Part shown: positions 6,908 to 14,634 of the stretch, in pieces
Layout of the letters: each line of letters starts with the position of its first letter
Numbering within the stretch: the stretch's first letter is position 1
DNA from: an uncultured Bacilli bacterium
Lineage (GTDB): Bacteria; Bacillota_I; Bacilli_A; RF39; UBA660
DNA: 61,130 bases
Direction: 5' to 3'
Assembly (NCBI GenBank): GCA_910585915.1
Contig: CAJUGF010000004.1
Span: 1-61,130 of the forward strand
Position numbers and translations under genes: made by a program
The notes under the pieces: model-generated
The model's input: the letters and a program-made list of their open reading frames with translations, nothing else
Databases searched by the model: none
Told to the model about the DNA's origin: nothing

Positions 6908-9526
6908 TTGAAATACATATATACTTTTTTTGAAGGCAATAAAGAAATGAAAAATCTCTTGGGAGGAAAAGGTGCAAACTTAGCAGAAATGACAAAACTA
7001 GGATTACCTGTTCCAAAAGGATTTACGATAACCACTGAAGCTTGTAAAAGCTATTATAAAAACAACGGGAAAATTTTATCAGAAATTGTTAGTGAAATTC
7101 ATAGTAATATTAAAAATCTCGAAAGAACAACAGGAAAAACATTTGGTGGTGGGCAAAAACCGTTATTAGTAAGCATTCGTTCTGGGGCACCATTGAGCAT
7201 GCCAGGAATGATGGATACTATATTAAATCTTGGAATGAATGACGAAGTTGCCAATCAAATGATTCAATTGACAGAAAATCCACGCTTTGTATATGATTCG
7301 TATCGTCGATTTATTATGATGTATGCGGACGTAGTAAAAGGATATCCCAAAGAACAATTTGAAAAACGGTTAGAGGATTACAAAAGAGCAAAAAAGGTAA
7401 CTAGAGATCTTGACTTAGATACTGCAGATTTAAAAAATTTAACAGAAGACTATAAAAGAATATATGAATCATTTCAAGGTAAAAAGTTTCCAGAAGATCC
7501 AAATCGTCAAATTCTAGAAGCAGTATCAGCTGTTTTTAGAAGTTGGAATAACGAAAGAGCAAAGTATTATCGAAAACTAAATCAAATTTCTGATGATCTT
7601 GGCACAGCAGTAAACGTGCAAGAAATGGTTTTTGGAAACATTGGAAGTACATCAGGCTCTGGTGTAGCATTTACTAGAAATCCATCAACTGGGGAAAATA
7701 TTCTTTATGGAGAATACTTAATGAATGCCCAAGGGGAGGATGTAGTAGCAGGCATACGAACTCCATCACATATGGATGAATTAAAAATGCAAATGCCTAA
7801 TATTTATCAAGAGTTTGTTCATTATGCAGAGATTTTAGAAAATCATTATCATGATATGCAAGACATGGAATTTACGATCGAAAATGGAAGACTTTTCATG
7901 CTTCAAACGAGATCCGGAAAAAGAACTGCAGCAGCAGCTCTAAGAATAGTGGTAGAAATGGTATCATCAAACCAAATTACAAAAGAAGAAGCCTTAATGA
8001 GAATTGAACCAAAACAACTAGAAAACATTTTACATAAAACATTTGATGAAAATACTCTTGAAAACATTCAACCGCTAGCTAAGGGACTTGCAGCAAGTCC
8101 TGGAGCAGCAGTTGGGAATATATGTTTTTCTTCAAAAGAAGTAAAAGTAAAAAAAGAACAAGGAATCAAAACGATATTAGTAAGAACAGAGACAAGCCCT
8201 GAAGACATTGAGGGAATGAATCTTGCAGAAGGAATATTAACCATTCGTGGTGGTATGACTTCTCATGCAGCAGTAGTAGCAAGAGGAATGGGCGTTTGCT
8301 GTGTAAGTGGTTGCGAAGAATTGTGGATCGATGAAACAAAAAAAGAACTATGTTTGAAAGATGGCAGTACCTTAAATGAAAATGATATCATTTCACTTGA
8401 TGGTGCTACTGGATCTGTTTATAGAGGAGCAATACCATTAAAGGATACAAATGAGAATGAATATTTAAAAACGTTCTTATCTTGGGCAGATGATGTGAAT
8501 TCAATCAAAGTAAGGGCAAATGCTGATACAGAAAAAGATGCCATAGTGGCCAAAAAAATGGGTGCTACGGGAATTGGGCTATGTCGTACAGAACATATGT
8601 TTTTTCATGAAGATCGTATTTTCTCTTTCCGCAAAATGATATTAGCAGATTCTCAAAATGAGCGAGTAAAAGCCTTAAATGAAATTTTGCCATACCAGCG
8701 AATTGATTTCTATAAATTATTTAAAACGATGACTCCAAATCCTGTTGTAATTCGCTACTTGGATCCACCTCTTCATGAGTTTCTTCCAAAAACAAAAGAA
8801 GAAATAACAACATTAGCAAACTCTTTAAATGTGACACCAGAACAAATAAATGAACGAATTAATAACTTAAAAGAGTTCAATCCTATGATGGGACATCGTG
8901 GTTGTCGATTAATGATCACATATCCTGAGATTGCGATAATGCAAACAAAAGCCATTATGGAAGCCGTAATAATATTAATGCAAGACAAAAAAACAATCGC
9001 CCCTGAAATCATGGTGCCATTAACAACTAATCAAAAAGAATTTGAATACGTAAAAAAAATAATTGATGATACAGCAAGAAAAGTAATGCAAGACAATGGA
9101 GTGACAATTGCATACAAAGTGGGAACCATGATTGAAACTCCAAGAGCATGTGTAGTAGCAGATAAAATTGCAGAGAGTGCTGAATTCTTTAGTTTTGGAA
9201 CTAATGATTTAACACAGTTAACTTTTGGCTTTAGTAGAGATGATGCCAACAAATTCTTACCTAAATATTACCAGAACAATGTCTTAGAAAATGATCCATT
9301 TGTTAAAATAGATCAAGAAGGAATTGGGTCATTAATGAAAGTTGCAATTGATATTGCTAAAAAACAAAGACCAAACATTTCACTCGGTGTATGCGGAGAA
9401 CACGCAGCAGATGCCGATAGTGTAGAATTTTGCTATCAAATTGGGTTAGATTATGTATCTTGCAGCCCTTATCGTATTCCAGTTGCAAAACTGGCTGCAG
9501 CACAAGCAAAATTAAAAAATAAATAG
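6908..9526 (+). CDS. ppdK: Pyruvate, phosphate dikinase
   Basis: Interconverts pyruvate, ATP and Pi with PEP, AMP and PPi; in anaerobes it usually serves glycolysis or PEP supply. TTG 6908 is chosen because AGAGGTGG lies 5 to 6 bases upstream and the product then begins MKYIYTFFEGNKEMKNLLGG, as in the family; GTG 6899 lies inside the ribosome site. ATP-grasp domain LLGGKGANLAEM, phospho-His 453 in GGMTSHAAVVARGMG, and the PEP-site Cys near residue 829 in GVCGEHAA. 872 aa, full length. Confidence 0.95.
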   Translation: MKYIYTFFEGNKEMKNLLGGKGANLAEMTKLGLPVPKGFTITTEACKSYYKNNGKILSEIVSEIHSNIKNLERTTGKTFGGGQKPLLVSIRSGAPLSMPGMMDTILNLGMNDEVANQMIQLTENPRFVYDSYRRFIMMYADVVKGYPKEQFEKRLEDYKRAKKVTRDLDLDTADLKNLTEDYKRIYESFQGKKFPEDPNRQILEAVSAVFRSWNNERAKYYRKLNQISDDLGTAVNVQEMVFGNIGSTSGSGVAFTRNPSTGENILYGEYLMNAQGEDVVAGIRTPSHMDELKMQMPNIYQEFVHYAEILENHYHDMQDMEFTIENGRLFMLQTRSGKRTAAAALRIVVEMVSSNQITKEEALMRIEPKQLENILHKTFDENTLENIQPLAKGLAASPGAAVGNICFSSKEVKVKKEQGIKTILVRTETSPEDIEGMNLAEGILTIRGGMTSHAAVVARGMGVCCVSGCEELWIDETKKELCLKDGSTLNENDIISLDGATGSVYRGAIPLKDTNENEYLKTFLSWADDVNSIKVRANADTEKDAIVAKKMGATGIGLCRTEHMFFHEDRIFSFRKMILADSQNERVKALNEILPYQRIDFYKLFKTMTPNPVVIRYLDPPLHEFLPKTKEEITTLANSLNVTPEQINERINNLKEFNPMMGHRGCRLMITYPEIAIMQTKAIMEAVIILMQDKKTIAPEIMVPLTTNQKEFEYVKKIIDDTARKVMQDNGVTIAYKVGTMIETPRACVVADKIAESAEFFSFGTNDLTQLTFGFSRDDANKFLPKYYQNNVLENDPFVKIDQEGIGSLMKVAIDIAKKQRPNISLGVCGEHAADADSVEFCYQIGLDYVSCSPYRIPVAKLAAAQAKLKNK

Positions 9527-9603
9527 TTTAATCAAAAGTAAAAATAGTATATAATATATCAAAAAAATAAGAAAGGAATCAATCAGTGGCAAGATGATTG
9601 ATT
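9527..9603 (+). promoter_or_regulatory. Promoter and leader hairpin of the PfkB-type gene
   Basis: TTTAAT (9527-9532), 17 bp, TATAAT (9550-9555). Downstream, AATCAATC (9577-9584) and GATTGATT (9596-9603) form a perfect 8-bp inverted repeat just before the ribosome site. It could be an operator or an mRNA hairpin; no ligand motif is recognised. Confidence 0.45.
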
Positions 9604-9616
9604 AAAGGTGAAAAAT

Positions 9617-10669
9617 ATGATTGCATTATGTATTGGACATGCAACCTATGACATAAGTGTTCCACTAGATACCTATCCTATAGAAAATGAAAAATACCAT
9701 TTAAAAGAAAAATTAGAAAGTGCGGGAGGGTCTGCTTTAAATGCAGCTTATGTTTTTGGAAAATGGAATATAGAAACATATTTTTCTGGAGTAGTAGGTT
9801 ATGATGATTTTGGAACGTTCATCAAAAAAGAAGCTGAAAAATCAGGCATCCGCACTTCTTTTTTTGAAACAAGTTTTGATAAAAAAACTTCAACCTCATT
9901 CATTTTAATTAACAATACGAATCATACTAGAACAATATTTAATATAGAACCAGAAGAATTTCATCTAAAAAAATATGAGTATGATATAAATCCAGATGTA
10001 ATTGTCATGGATGGATATGAATATGCTGCAAGTAAAGCAGCAATGAATAAATACCGTGATGCCATAACAATAATTAACGCATCAACTCCTGATAAGGAAC
10101 TAATGACTTTAGCAAGAGAAGCAAAATATATCGTCTGTAGTATAGAATTTGTTGAGGCTGTGGCTGGCATGAAAGTAGATTTTAATAATCCTGTATCTTT
10201 ACTAAGCATTTATAAAAGAGTGAAAGAAAAATATTTAAACAATGAAATTATAATTACATTAGGAGCCCAAGGAGCCTTATATTGTGTAAATAATGAAGTA
10301 AAAGTAATGCCTACAATCACAGTAGGAGAAATAGATCGAACAGGAGCTGGAGATATTTTTCGTGGAGCTTTTGCCTATGCACTAGGAAAAAATTATGATT
10401 TAGAAAAGGCGGTACGTGTAGCGAATATTGCAGCAGGAATATCAACAACAAAAATAGGTGGTAGTGCTTCAATTCCTATGCTTAGTGAAGTAATCAGCTA
10501 TTACGAAAATAAATTTGGACCAATTGAGCCGCAAGAGTCCCCACAAATACCACAAAATGAACCAGTTATGAATAATACTGGAGTCCAACAAATGCAAAAT
10601 ATGGTTCCGCAACAACCACAAAGTCCAGTAAATTCAGTAAATCCAACGAATCCCACAAATCCAGCATGA
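9617..10669 (+). CDS. PfkB family carbohydrate kinase with a Pro/Gln-rich tail
   Basis: Ribokinase-like sugar or nucleoside kinase. The N-terminal glycine motif is GGSALNAAYVFG and the C-terminal signature is DRTGAGDIFRGAFAYAL, with Asp as catalytic base. ATG 9617 follows TAAAGGTG; GTG 9608 lies within that site. After the kinase fold (about residue 300) there is a low-complexity tail of some 50 residues rich in Pro, Gln and Asn, not usual for the family. Substrate cannot be assigned. The stop overlaps the Smr gene (ATGA). Confidence 0.85.
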   Translation: MIALCIGHATYDISVPLDTYPIENEKYHLKEKLESAGGSALNAAYVFGKWNIETYFSGVVGYDDFGTFIKKEAEKSGIRTSFFETSFDKKTSTSFILINNTNHTRTIFNIEPEEFHLKKYEYDINPDVIVMDGYEYAASKAAMNKYRDAITIINASTPDKELMTLAREAKYIVCSIEFVEAVAGMKVDFNNPVSLLSIYKRVKEKYLNNEIIITLGAQGALYCVNNEVKVMPTITVGEIDRTGAGDIFRGAFAYALGKNYDLEKAVRVANIAAGISTTKIGGSASIPMLSEVISYYENKFGPIEPQESPQIPQNEPVMNNTGVQQMQNMVPQQPQSPVNSVNPTNPTNPA

Positions 10670-10938
10670 TGTTAAAAAGTTACCCTAGCATTGATGTCCA
10701 TGGAGAAACAAGAGATACAGTGATCTACCTCATCAACCAATTTTTAAAAGATAATGTCATTATGAACAAAAGAAATGTAGTAATCATACATGGGAAGGGA
10801 GAAGGAATTTTACGAAAAGCAGTTCATGAAATCTTAAAAAAATCCCCTTTAGTAGAAGAATTTCACCTTGATGGAATGAACCTTGGGGCCACAGAAGTAA
10901 TATTAAAAATAAAGTCTAAATTTGACGAATCATTATAA
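10666..10938 (+). CDS. Smr-domain protein
   Basis: A 90-residue stand-alone Smr domain. Motifs are DVHGETRD near the start, HGKGEGILRKAVHEIL in the middle and GATEVILKIK at the end, the pattern of the MutS2 C-terminal nuclease domain. Smr domains cleave or bind nucleic acid; stand-alone ones are poorly understood. ATGA overlap with the kinase gene indicates translational coupling. No MutS2 ATPase is attached. Confidence 0.8.
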   Translation: MMLKSYPSIDVHGETRDTVIYLINQFLKDNVIMNKRNVVIIHGKGEGILRKAVHEILKKSPLVEEFHLDGMNLGATEVILKIKSKFDESL

Positions 10939-10950
10939 AGGTGTTATAAT
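10922..10950 (+). promoter_or_regulatory. Promoter P1 upstream of the 11050 gene
   Basis: TTGACG (10922-10927), 17-bp spacer, TATAAT (10945-10950); it starts inside the end of the Smr gene. Confidence 0.7.
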
Positions 10951-10987
10951 AAAAAAGCAATAGGGAAAAGTATATATAGACATAAAT

Positions 10988-11016
10988 TTGACATTTTGTT
11001 TCTTTTGTGCTATAAT
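10988..11016 (+). promoter_or_regulatory. Promoter P2 upstream of the 11050 gene
   Basis: Perfect consensus TTGACA (10988-10993), 17-bp spacer, TATAAT (11011-11016). In tandem with P1, it predicts strong constitutive expression. Confidence 0.8.
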
Positions 11017-11049
11017 TAGCATATCAAAGAAATTTGAGGGGGTTTAAAA

Positions 11050-11469
11050 ATGAAAGGTTATGTTTTAGATTATATTGATGAAAATGAATTTCGTAAATTA
11101 GAAAGAGCTTTAAAGAAATATAATATGCTCGCATTCAAAAAATTAAATTTTGAATACTATCCAGCTCTTAGAAATGGAAATTTTGTAGGAGAATTAATAT
11201 CACAAAATAAAAAAGCTGGAACAGAAACATATGAGCTAAAATTGCCAAGTGACAAAATGTTTGCTCAAGTACATGGAGAAGTAAAACTAATTTATACAGT
11301 ATACAAAAAAGATGAAACTATTATGCTTGATAAAATTACTCCAACAGACATTTTATTAGAAGGTCATAAATCTGAATTAACTACTTATAAAGGAATTATG
11401 ATTTCTAAAGCGAATGCTTCTAAGGACATTTTTAAAATAGATTTATTAAATATGCTACAAGATAAGTAA
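11050..11469 (+). CDS. Hypothetical protein, strongly promoted (139 aa)
   Basis: ATG 11050 follows GAGGGGG. The protein is small, soluble, Lys/Glu-rich and free of membrane segments; no motif is recognised. What stands out is the expression context: two consensus promoters in tandem, a strong ribosome site and its own terminator. That fits an abundant housekeeping protein, but the function is unknown. Confidence 0.75.
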   Translation: MKGYVLDYIDENEFRKLERALKKYNMLAFKKLNFEYYPALRNGNFVGELISQNKKAGTETYELKLPSDKMFAQVHGEVKLIYTVYKKDETIMLDKITPTDILLEGHKSELTTYKGIMISKANASKDIFKIDLLNMLQDK

Positions 11470-11485
11470 TTTCTTATCTTTTTTT
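11459..11485 (+). terminator. Intrinsic terminator of the 11050 gene
   Basis: AAGATAAG, loop TAATTT, CTTATCTT, then T5; it covers the stop codon. Confidence 0.8.
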
Positions 11486-11486
11486 G

Positions 11487-11515
11487 TTGCATACAACCAA
11501 ACTTTGTGCTAAACT
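11487..11515 (+). promoter_or_regulatory. tRNA operon promoter
   Basis: TTGCAT (11487-11492), 17-bp spacer, TAAACT (11510-11515) with an upstream TG (extended -10). It ends 11 bases before the first tRNA. Confidence 0.6.
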
Positions 11516-11526
11516 TAAGAAGTAGC

Positions 11527-11603
11527 GGACCTTTAGCTCAGTTGGTTAGAGCAACCGGCTCATAACCGGTCGGTCGTAGGTTCGAGTCCTACAAGGTCCA
11601 CCA
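11527..11603 (+). tRNA. tRNA with CAT anticodon (Ile2 or Met)
   Basis: Acceptor arms GGACCTT (11527-11533) and AAGGTCC (11593-11599), discriminator A, encoded CCA. The anticodon loop CTCATAA gives CAT. The body resembles Bacillus tRNA-Ile2, in which C34 becomes lysidine, more than elongator Met, but anticodon modification cannot be read from DNA. Confidence 0.92.
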
Positions 11604-11616
11604 TTTATTTTTAAAT

Positions 11617-11701
11617 GCAGGCGTGGCGAAATTGGTAGACGCACTAGACTTAGGATCTAGCGGAGTGATCCATGGGGGTTCAAGTCCCTTCGCCTGCACC
11701 A
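11617..11701 (+). tRNA. tRNA-Leu (TAG anticodon)
   Basis: Acceptor arms GCAGGCG (11617-11623) and CGCCTGC (11691-11697), encoded CCA 11699-11701. The loop CTTAGGA gives anticodon TAG, and the long variable arm is class II. Its last 26 bases are attL, so the mature 3' end is rebuilt by the prophage. Confidence 0.95.
11676..11701 (+). repeat. attL core (26-bp direct repeat)
   Basis: The 26 bases from GGGTTCAAG through CTGCACCA at the tRNA-Leu 3' end recur exactly at 53079-53104. They cover the T-loop 3' side, acceptor arm and CCA, a classical tyrosine-integrase target. Confidence 0.93.
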
Positions 11702-11712
11702 AATTGTATTAT

Positions 11713-11744
11713 ACAAATCCTTTATTTATCGGGGTTTGTTTTAT
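11713..11744 (+). terminator. Prophage-supplied terminator of the tRNA operon
   Basis: ACAAATCC (11713-11720) pairs with GGGTTTGT (11732-11739, one G-T pair), followed by a T-rich tail. It lies 11 bases after attL and replaces the original terminator, which is now beyond attR (53146-53169). Confidence 0.65.
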
Positions 11745-11779
11745 TTTTGTTTGTTGTAGAACTTCTAAAAATACAATCT

Positions 11780-11800
11780 ACAACTAACACACAACTAACA
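11780..11800. repeat. Left integrase arm-type sites
   Basis: ACAACTAACA occurs at 11780-11789 and 11791-11800, 11 bp apart. The same element occurs at 53031-53040 with a one-base variant at 53020-53029, also 11 bp apart. One helical turn spacing at both ends fits N-terminal arm binding by the integrase. Confidence 0.6.
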
Positions 11801-11815
11801 AAAATTTTCTCCTTT

Positions 11816-12892
11816 CTAATATAATAAATTAATAGCTTCAACCAAATATTTAGCTTGCCTATGTGTATAAACTTTTTGAGTAATATCTGTGATAGCATGA
11901 CCCATGATAAGTTTAATTGTTAAATCATCAATCAAACTATTTGGGTGTGTAATTTTATAATCATCTAATCGAGTAGCCATAGTATGCCTTGCATCATATG
12001 GCAAATAATCAAATTCGAGTTTATTCATAATCTTTTTCCATAATTGACTAATATCATCATAAGTGGCTTTTCGATCATTTATCATAATTAAATATTTTTG
12101 ATTCATTCTTTTTTGTATAAAAGATTTAATTTTACGATGAACAGGAATAATTCTATTTTTACCAGCTTCTGTTTTACAACCGCCAATCATATAGTCTTCT
12201 GATATGTTTATATTAGAAGTTTCAATATCTATTAATTCTTGGGGACGTAATCCAGTATATAACATGATTAAAACAACTTCTAAATCATTTTCTGGCATGG
12301 ATTGATACAAATTCCATACTTTATCAAAATCACTTTCAGAAAACGATTTATGCATATCAGATTTTGTTCTTTTTCCAGTTTCTAGCTTATTAGGAAAATC
12401 TAAGTCTAATTTAATCCCTAATTCAAGTTTTGCATATTCAAACATTTTTATATAAAGAGTTTTTATATAACCTTTTGTTGTTTGAGCAAAAGGACAATTA
12501 TCCAAAGTGTCTTGCATTTCCTTATACGTTAAATCCATAATATTCCTCTTTGCAACAGTTTGACAATGATTTTTATATACTGACTTAAATCTATTGCAAT
12601 TGCTTTTAGACATCTTTTCATCATCAACCATTTTTTGTATTTTTTCGATAGTCAAATTATAGACGTAATCAACCGTAATTTTTTTGTGGTCTATGTCATA
12701 TGGATCTTTGTTATACTCCAAAAGCATTTCTAATCCTTCTTTTTTAGTTGTAGCATAACCAATTATTTTTTTTAATTGTTTTCCTTTTTCGTCCCAACCA
12801 AAAGTTTTGGCTACTGCGTAAGGTCGACGACGATTACCAGAAAGTTTATAGATACTTCCATAACCATTAGGAAGTCTAAAACTTTTTCCCAT
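11816..12892 (-). CDS. int: Phage integrase (tyrosine recombinase)
   Basis: A 358-aa integrase that would recombine attP with the tRNA-Leu 3' end. It has an N-terminal arm-binding region (GYGSIYKLSGNRRRPYAV), a SAM-like core-binding domain and the catalytic domain with TGLRPQEL (Arg), ARHTMATRL (His-Arg) and GHAITDITQKVYTHR (His and nucleophile Tyr). The ATG is preceded by GAGAGGAAAA. It lies next to attL and is transcribed toward it, the usual arrangement. Confidence 0.93.
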   Translation of the reverse strand: MGKSFRLPNGYGSIYKLSGNRRRPYAVAKTFGWDEKGKQLKKIIGYATTKKEGLEMLLEYNKDPYDIDHKKITVDYVYNLTIEKIQKMVDDEKMSKSNCNRFKSVYKNHCQTVAKRNIMDLTYKEMQDTLDNCPFAQTTKGYIKTLYIKMFEYAKLELGIKLDLDFPNKLETGKRTKSDMHKSFSESDFDKVWNLYQSMPENDLEVVLIMLYTGLRPQELIDIETSNINISEDYMIGGCKTEAGKNRIIPVHRKIKSFIQKRMNQKYLIMINDRKATYDDISQLWKKIMNKLEFDYLPYDARHTMATRLDDYKITHPNSLIDDLTIKLIMGHAITDITQKVYTHRQAKYLVEAINLLY

Positions 12893-12910
12893 AATATTTT
12901 CCTCTCATTC

Positions 12911-13030
12911 TTTACAATATTTTGTTTTTATTTTATAATGAGAGCATAGAAAAGCCTCATTTGAACGTGTGTGTTTTTCTTAGGAGTATTCTATGCTCCG
13001 TGACTCATGTTACCGCATGAGTCTTTTTTT
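12911..13030 (+). ncRNA. Candidate small RNA with own promoter and terminator
   Basis: TTTACA (12911-12916), 17 bp, TATAAT (12934-12939) predicts a start near 12945. Stem GAGCATAGAA (12942-12951) with TTCTATGCTC (12989-12998) encloses a 37-base loop. Then GACTCATG (13002-13009) and CATGAGTC (13016-13023) with T7 make a strong terminator. Predicted length about 85 nt. No plausible ORF. The int gene is on the other strand, so the terminator serves only this RNA. Loop bases 12960-12973 are complementary to the mRNA leader at 15798-15811. Confidence 0.6.
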
Positions 13031-13034
13031 GATT

Positions 13035-13155
13035 AAAAAAGGATAGATCTTTTAGAAGAACTATCCTAACTGGGTCGTATAGACCTTTGATTAACAAATG
13101 GACAAAAAATTGCCTTTGTTAGTCGTATTATACACTAATCAGAGTCTGAAGTCAA
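13035..13155 (-). ncRNA. Candidate small RNA, convergent partner
   Basis: On the minus strand TTGACT (13155-13150), 17 bp, TATAAT (13132-13127) predicts a start near 13120. The RNA folds as AACAAA/TTTGTT, GGTC/GACC, and a hairpin GGATAG(13066-13061)/CTATCC(13046-13041) with an inner TCTT/AAGA pairing and U6 at 13040-13035. About 85 nt, no ORF. It could also act as an attenuated leader for int, which starts 143 bases downstream. The promoter lies in the end of the MazF-like gene. Confidence 0.55.
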
Positions 13156-13848
13156 ATTGAAGGTAAATCGCTTTTTTATTTCTTCATCGATCATGTTCAT
13201 GATTTCATTTGAACATCTGGCTCTTCCTATTATATCATATTCATTAATTGGTAAAAATATTCGTTCTTTTGATATAGTTGTAATTAAACTACAGCAAGCA
13301 TGAGTTCCTTTTACGCTACTTTGATAATAAGATAATAGGTTAGTAAGTTTGTTCAATTTAGTTTTTTCTTCTATAGTTAAATCTTGATTTTTATTTAATT
13401 TTTCCTCAATAGGTTGAAATTCCTTTTTTACTTTATTGATTAATATATCAATAACCAAAGTTCCAAGGTATAAGTTCAGTTTATTTGACTTAGATGTTAA
13501 AGGAACTACAGTCAAAACATTATTCATTGGATTATCATAATTATTTAACACAATTGCAAAATGTATCTGTGACATTTCTGATCCTATACCAATACCAAAG
13601 TCAGTTTTGATTATTGTTCCTCTTTGATACGTTCTAAAACGCTGTCGTTTTAGGTTTTCGGGTTCTTCCATTTGTATGGCTAAGATGTTCGCCTCTTTTT
13701 CTAATAATTTTGACTTTTTTAAAAGCCATTCATCAAGATATGAAAATTTATAAGGCAAATTCTTATCTATTATTTTATGATAATTATTGTAAGATTTATC
13801 TAATCTAATTTTTTCGTGCAGTTTCTTTTCTTCAATTTCTGTATTCAT
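13135..13848 (-). CDS. PemK/MazF-like toxin-family protein
   Basis: 237 aa. The MazF/PemK fold is recognisable from about residue 80: TYQRGTIIKTDFGIGIGSE, FAIVLNNYDN, VLTVVPLTSK. MazF toxins are mRNA endoribonucleases. The N-terminal 80 residues are an extra helical, charged segment, and a second helical insertion (EEKLNKNQDLTIEEKTK) follows the core. No classical antitoxin gene sits upstream. AAGAAGTGAG precedes the ATG. Proteins of this kind are common in lysogeny modules; the N-terminal extension might provide self-inhibition (inference). Confidence 0.7.
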   Translation of the reverse strand: MNTEIEEKKLHEKIRLDKSYNNYHKIIDKNLPYKFSYLDEWLLKKSKLLEKEANILAIQMEEPENLKRQRFRTYQRGTIIKTDFGIGIGSEMSQIHFAIVLNNYDNPMNNVLTVVPLTSKSNKLNLYLGTLVIDILINKVKKEFQPIEEKLNKNQDLTIEEKTKLNKLTNLLSYYQSSVKGTHACCSLITTISKERIFLPINEYDIIGRARCSNEIMNMIDEEIKKRFTFNLTSDSD

Positions 13849-13881
13849 GTCTCACTTCTTTTCATATTTTTTTAAAATAGT

Positions 13882-14247
13882 CTAATTATTACATGAAGTA
13901 GTAGCAATATTTGCAGATTCAATTACACTTAAGTTGCTACTATCTCCATATGCATATAATTCTCCATTTGAAATCCATATTTCGTGTTTTCCTGATGGAT
14001 ATTCGTAGTAAACAGATCCTATATATCCATCCTTATTAATTGAATAACATATTTCATTAATATTTTCATTAGTCATTCTTTTTCTAACCAATTCTTTTTT
14101 TGCATCATTAGCAAAATTTTGAGCCTGTATTTTTATAATGTTTTTATTACCTTTTATTTTTGAAGTATCTATGTTGTATTTTGTAGCTATCAATCCAATT
14201 GAAAAAATTATTAAGATTAAGACTCCAAAAATCAGTTTCTTTAACAT
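13882..14247 (-). CDS. Membrane-anchored small protein (121 aa)
   Basis: One N-terminal membrane segment (LIFGVLILIIFSIGLIA) followed by an external domain with two Cys, one near the middle (EICYSI) and one at the C-terminus (TTSC), which could form a disulphide. The middle contains SVYYEYPSGKHEIWISNG. It lies between repressor and integrase, a typical place for lysogenic-conversion or superinfection-exclusion genes; that role is inference. Confidence 0.65.
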   Translation of the reverse strand: MLKKLIFGVLILIIFSIGLIATKYNIDTSKIKGNKNIIKIQAQNFANDAKKELVRKRMTNENINEICYSINKDGYIGSVYYEYPSGKHEIWISNGELYAYGDSSNLSVIESANIATTSCNN

Positions 14248-14297
14248 AATCCCACACTTCTTTCTTTATTTCTTCTGATATTTTTTAAATTTCAAAC

Positions 14298-14561
14298 TCA
14301 TGCTTTTAAATCTTTTTGCTTTGTTTTCCATGAATATCCGCAATTTTGGCAAACTGCAAATTTTCTAATAACATTCTTTTTGGATTTTAAAAAAGGGAAA
14401 ACCAAAGATAGCAACATAACAAATATCCAAACAAGAATAGAAACACAAAATATAATTAATTTTGGAATAAAAAGTATTAACCTGATAATAAAATTTTTTT
14501 TCTTTTGAATATTGACTAATTGTATTGAAACATTTTCGCTTTTACATTTTGGACAAACCAT
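14298..14561 (-). CDS. Zinc-ribbon membrane protein (87 aa)
   Basis: CPKCKSENV near the start and CQNCGYSWK near the end form a split four-Cys zinc ribbon, with a long hydrophobic helical hairpin between (IIRLILFIPKLIIF, VLWIFVML-like). Starting at ATG 14561 puts GAAAGAAG about 10 bases upstream; GTG 14570 is too close to it. Similar zinc-ribbon/TM proteins occur in Firmicutes prophages beside the repressor. Function unknown. Confidence 0.7.
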   Translation of the reverse strand: MVCPKCKSENVSIQLVNIQKKKNFIIRLILFIPKLIIFCVSILVWIFVMLLSLVFPFLKSKKNVIRKFAVCQNCGYSWKTKQKDLKA

Positions 14562-14634
14562 ATTTCTCACACTTCTTTCTTAATTTTTTCTTTTATCTTT
14601 GCTTAAGTTGGATATTGAAGATAATAAATTCATT

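Noticed and set aside
12900..13134. CRISPR tracr-like or 6S-like RNA
   Set aside because: No repeat complementarity to an array and no 6S-type long bulged hairpin; left as unassigned small RNAs.
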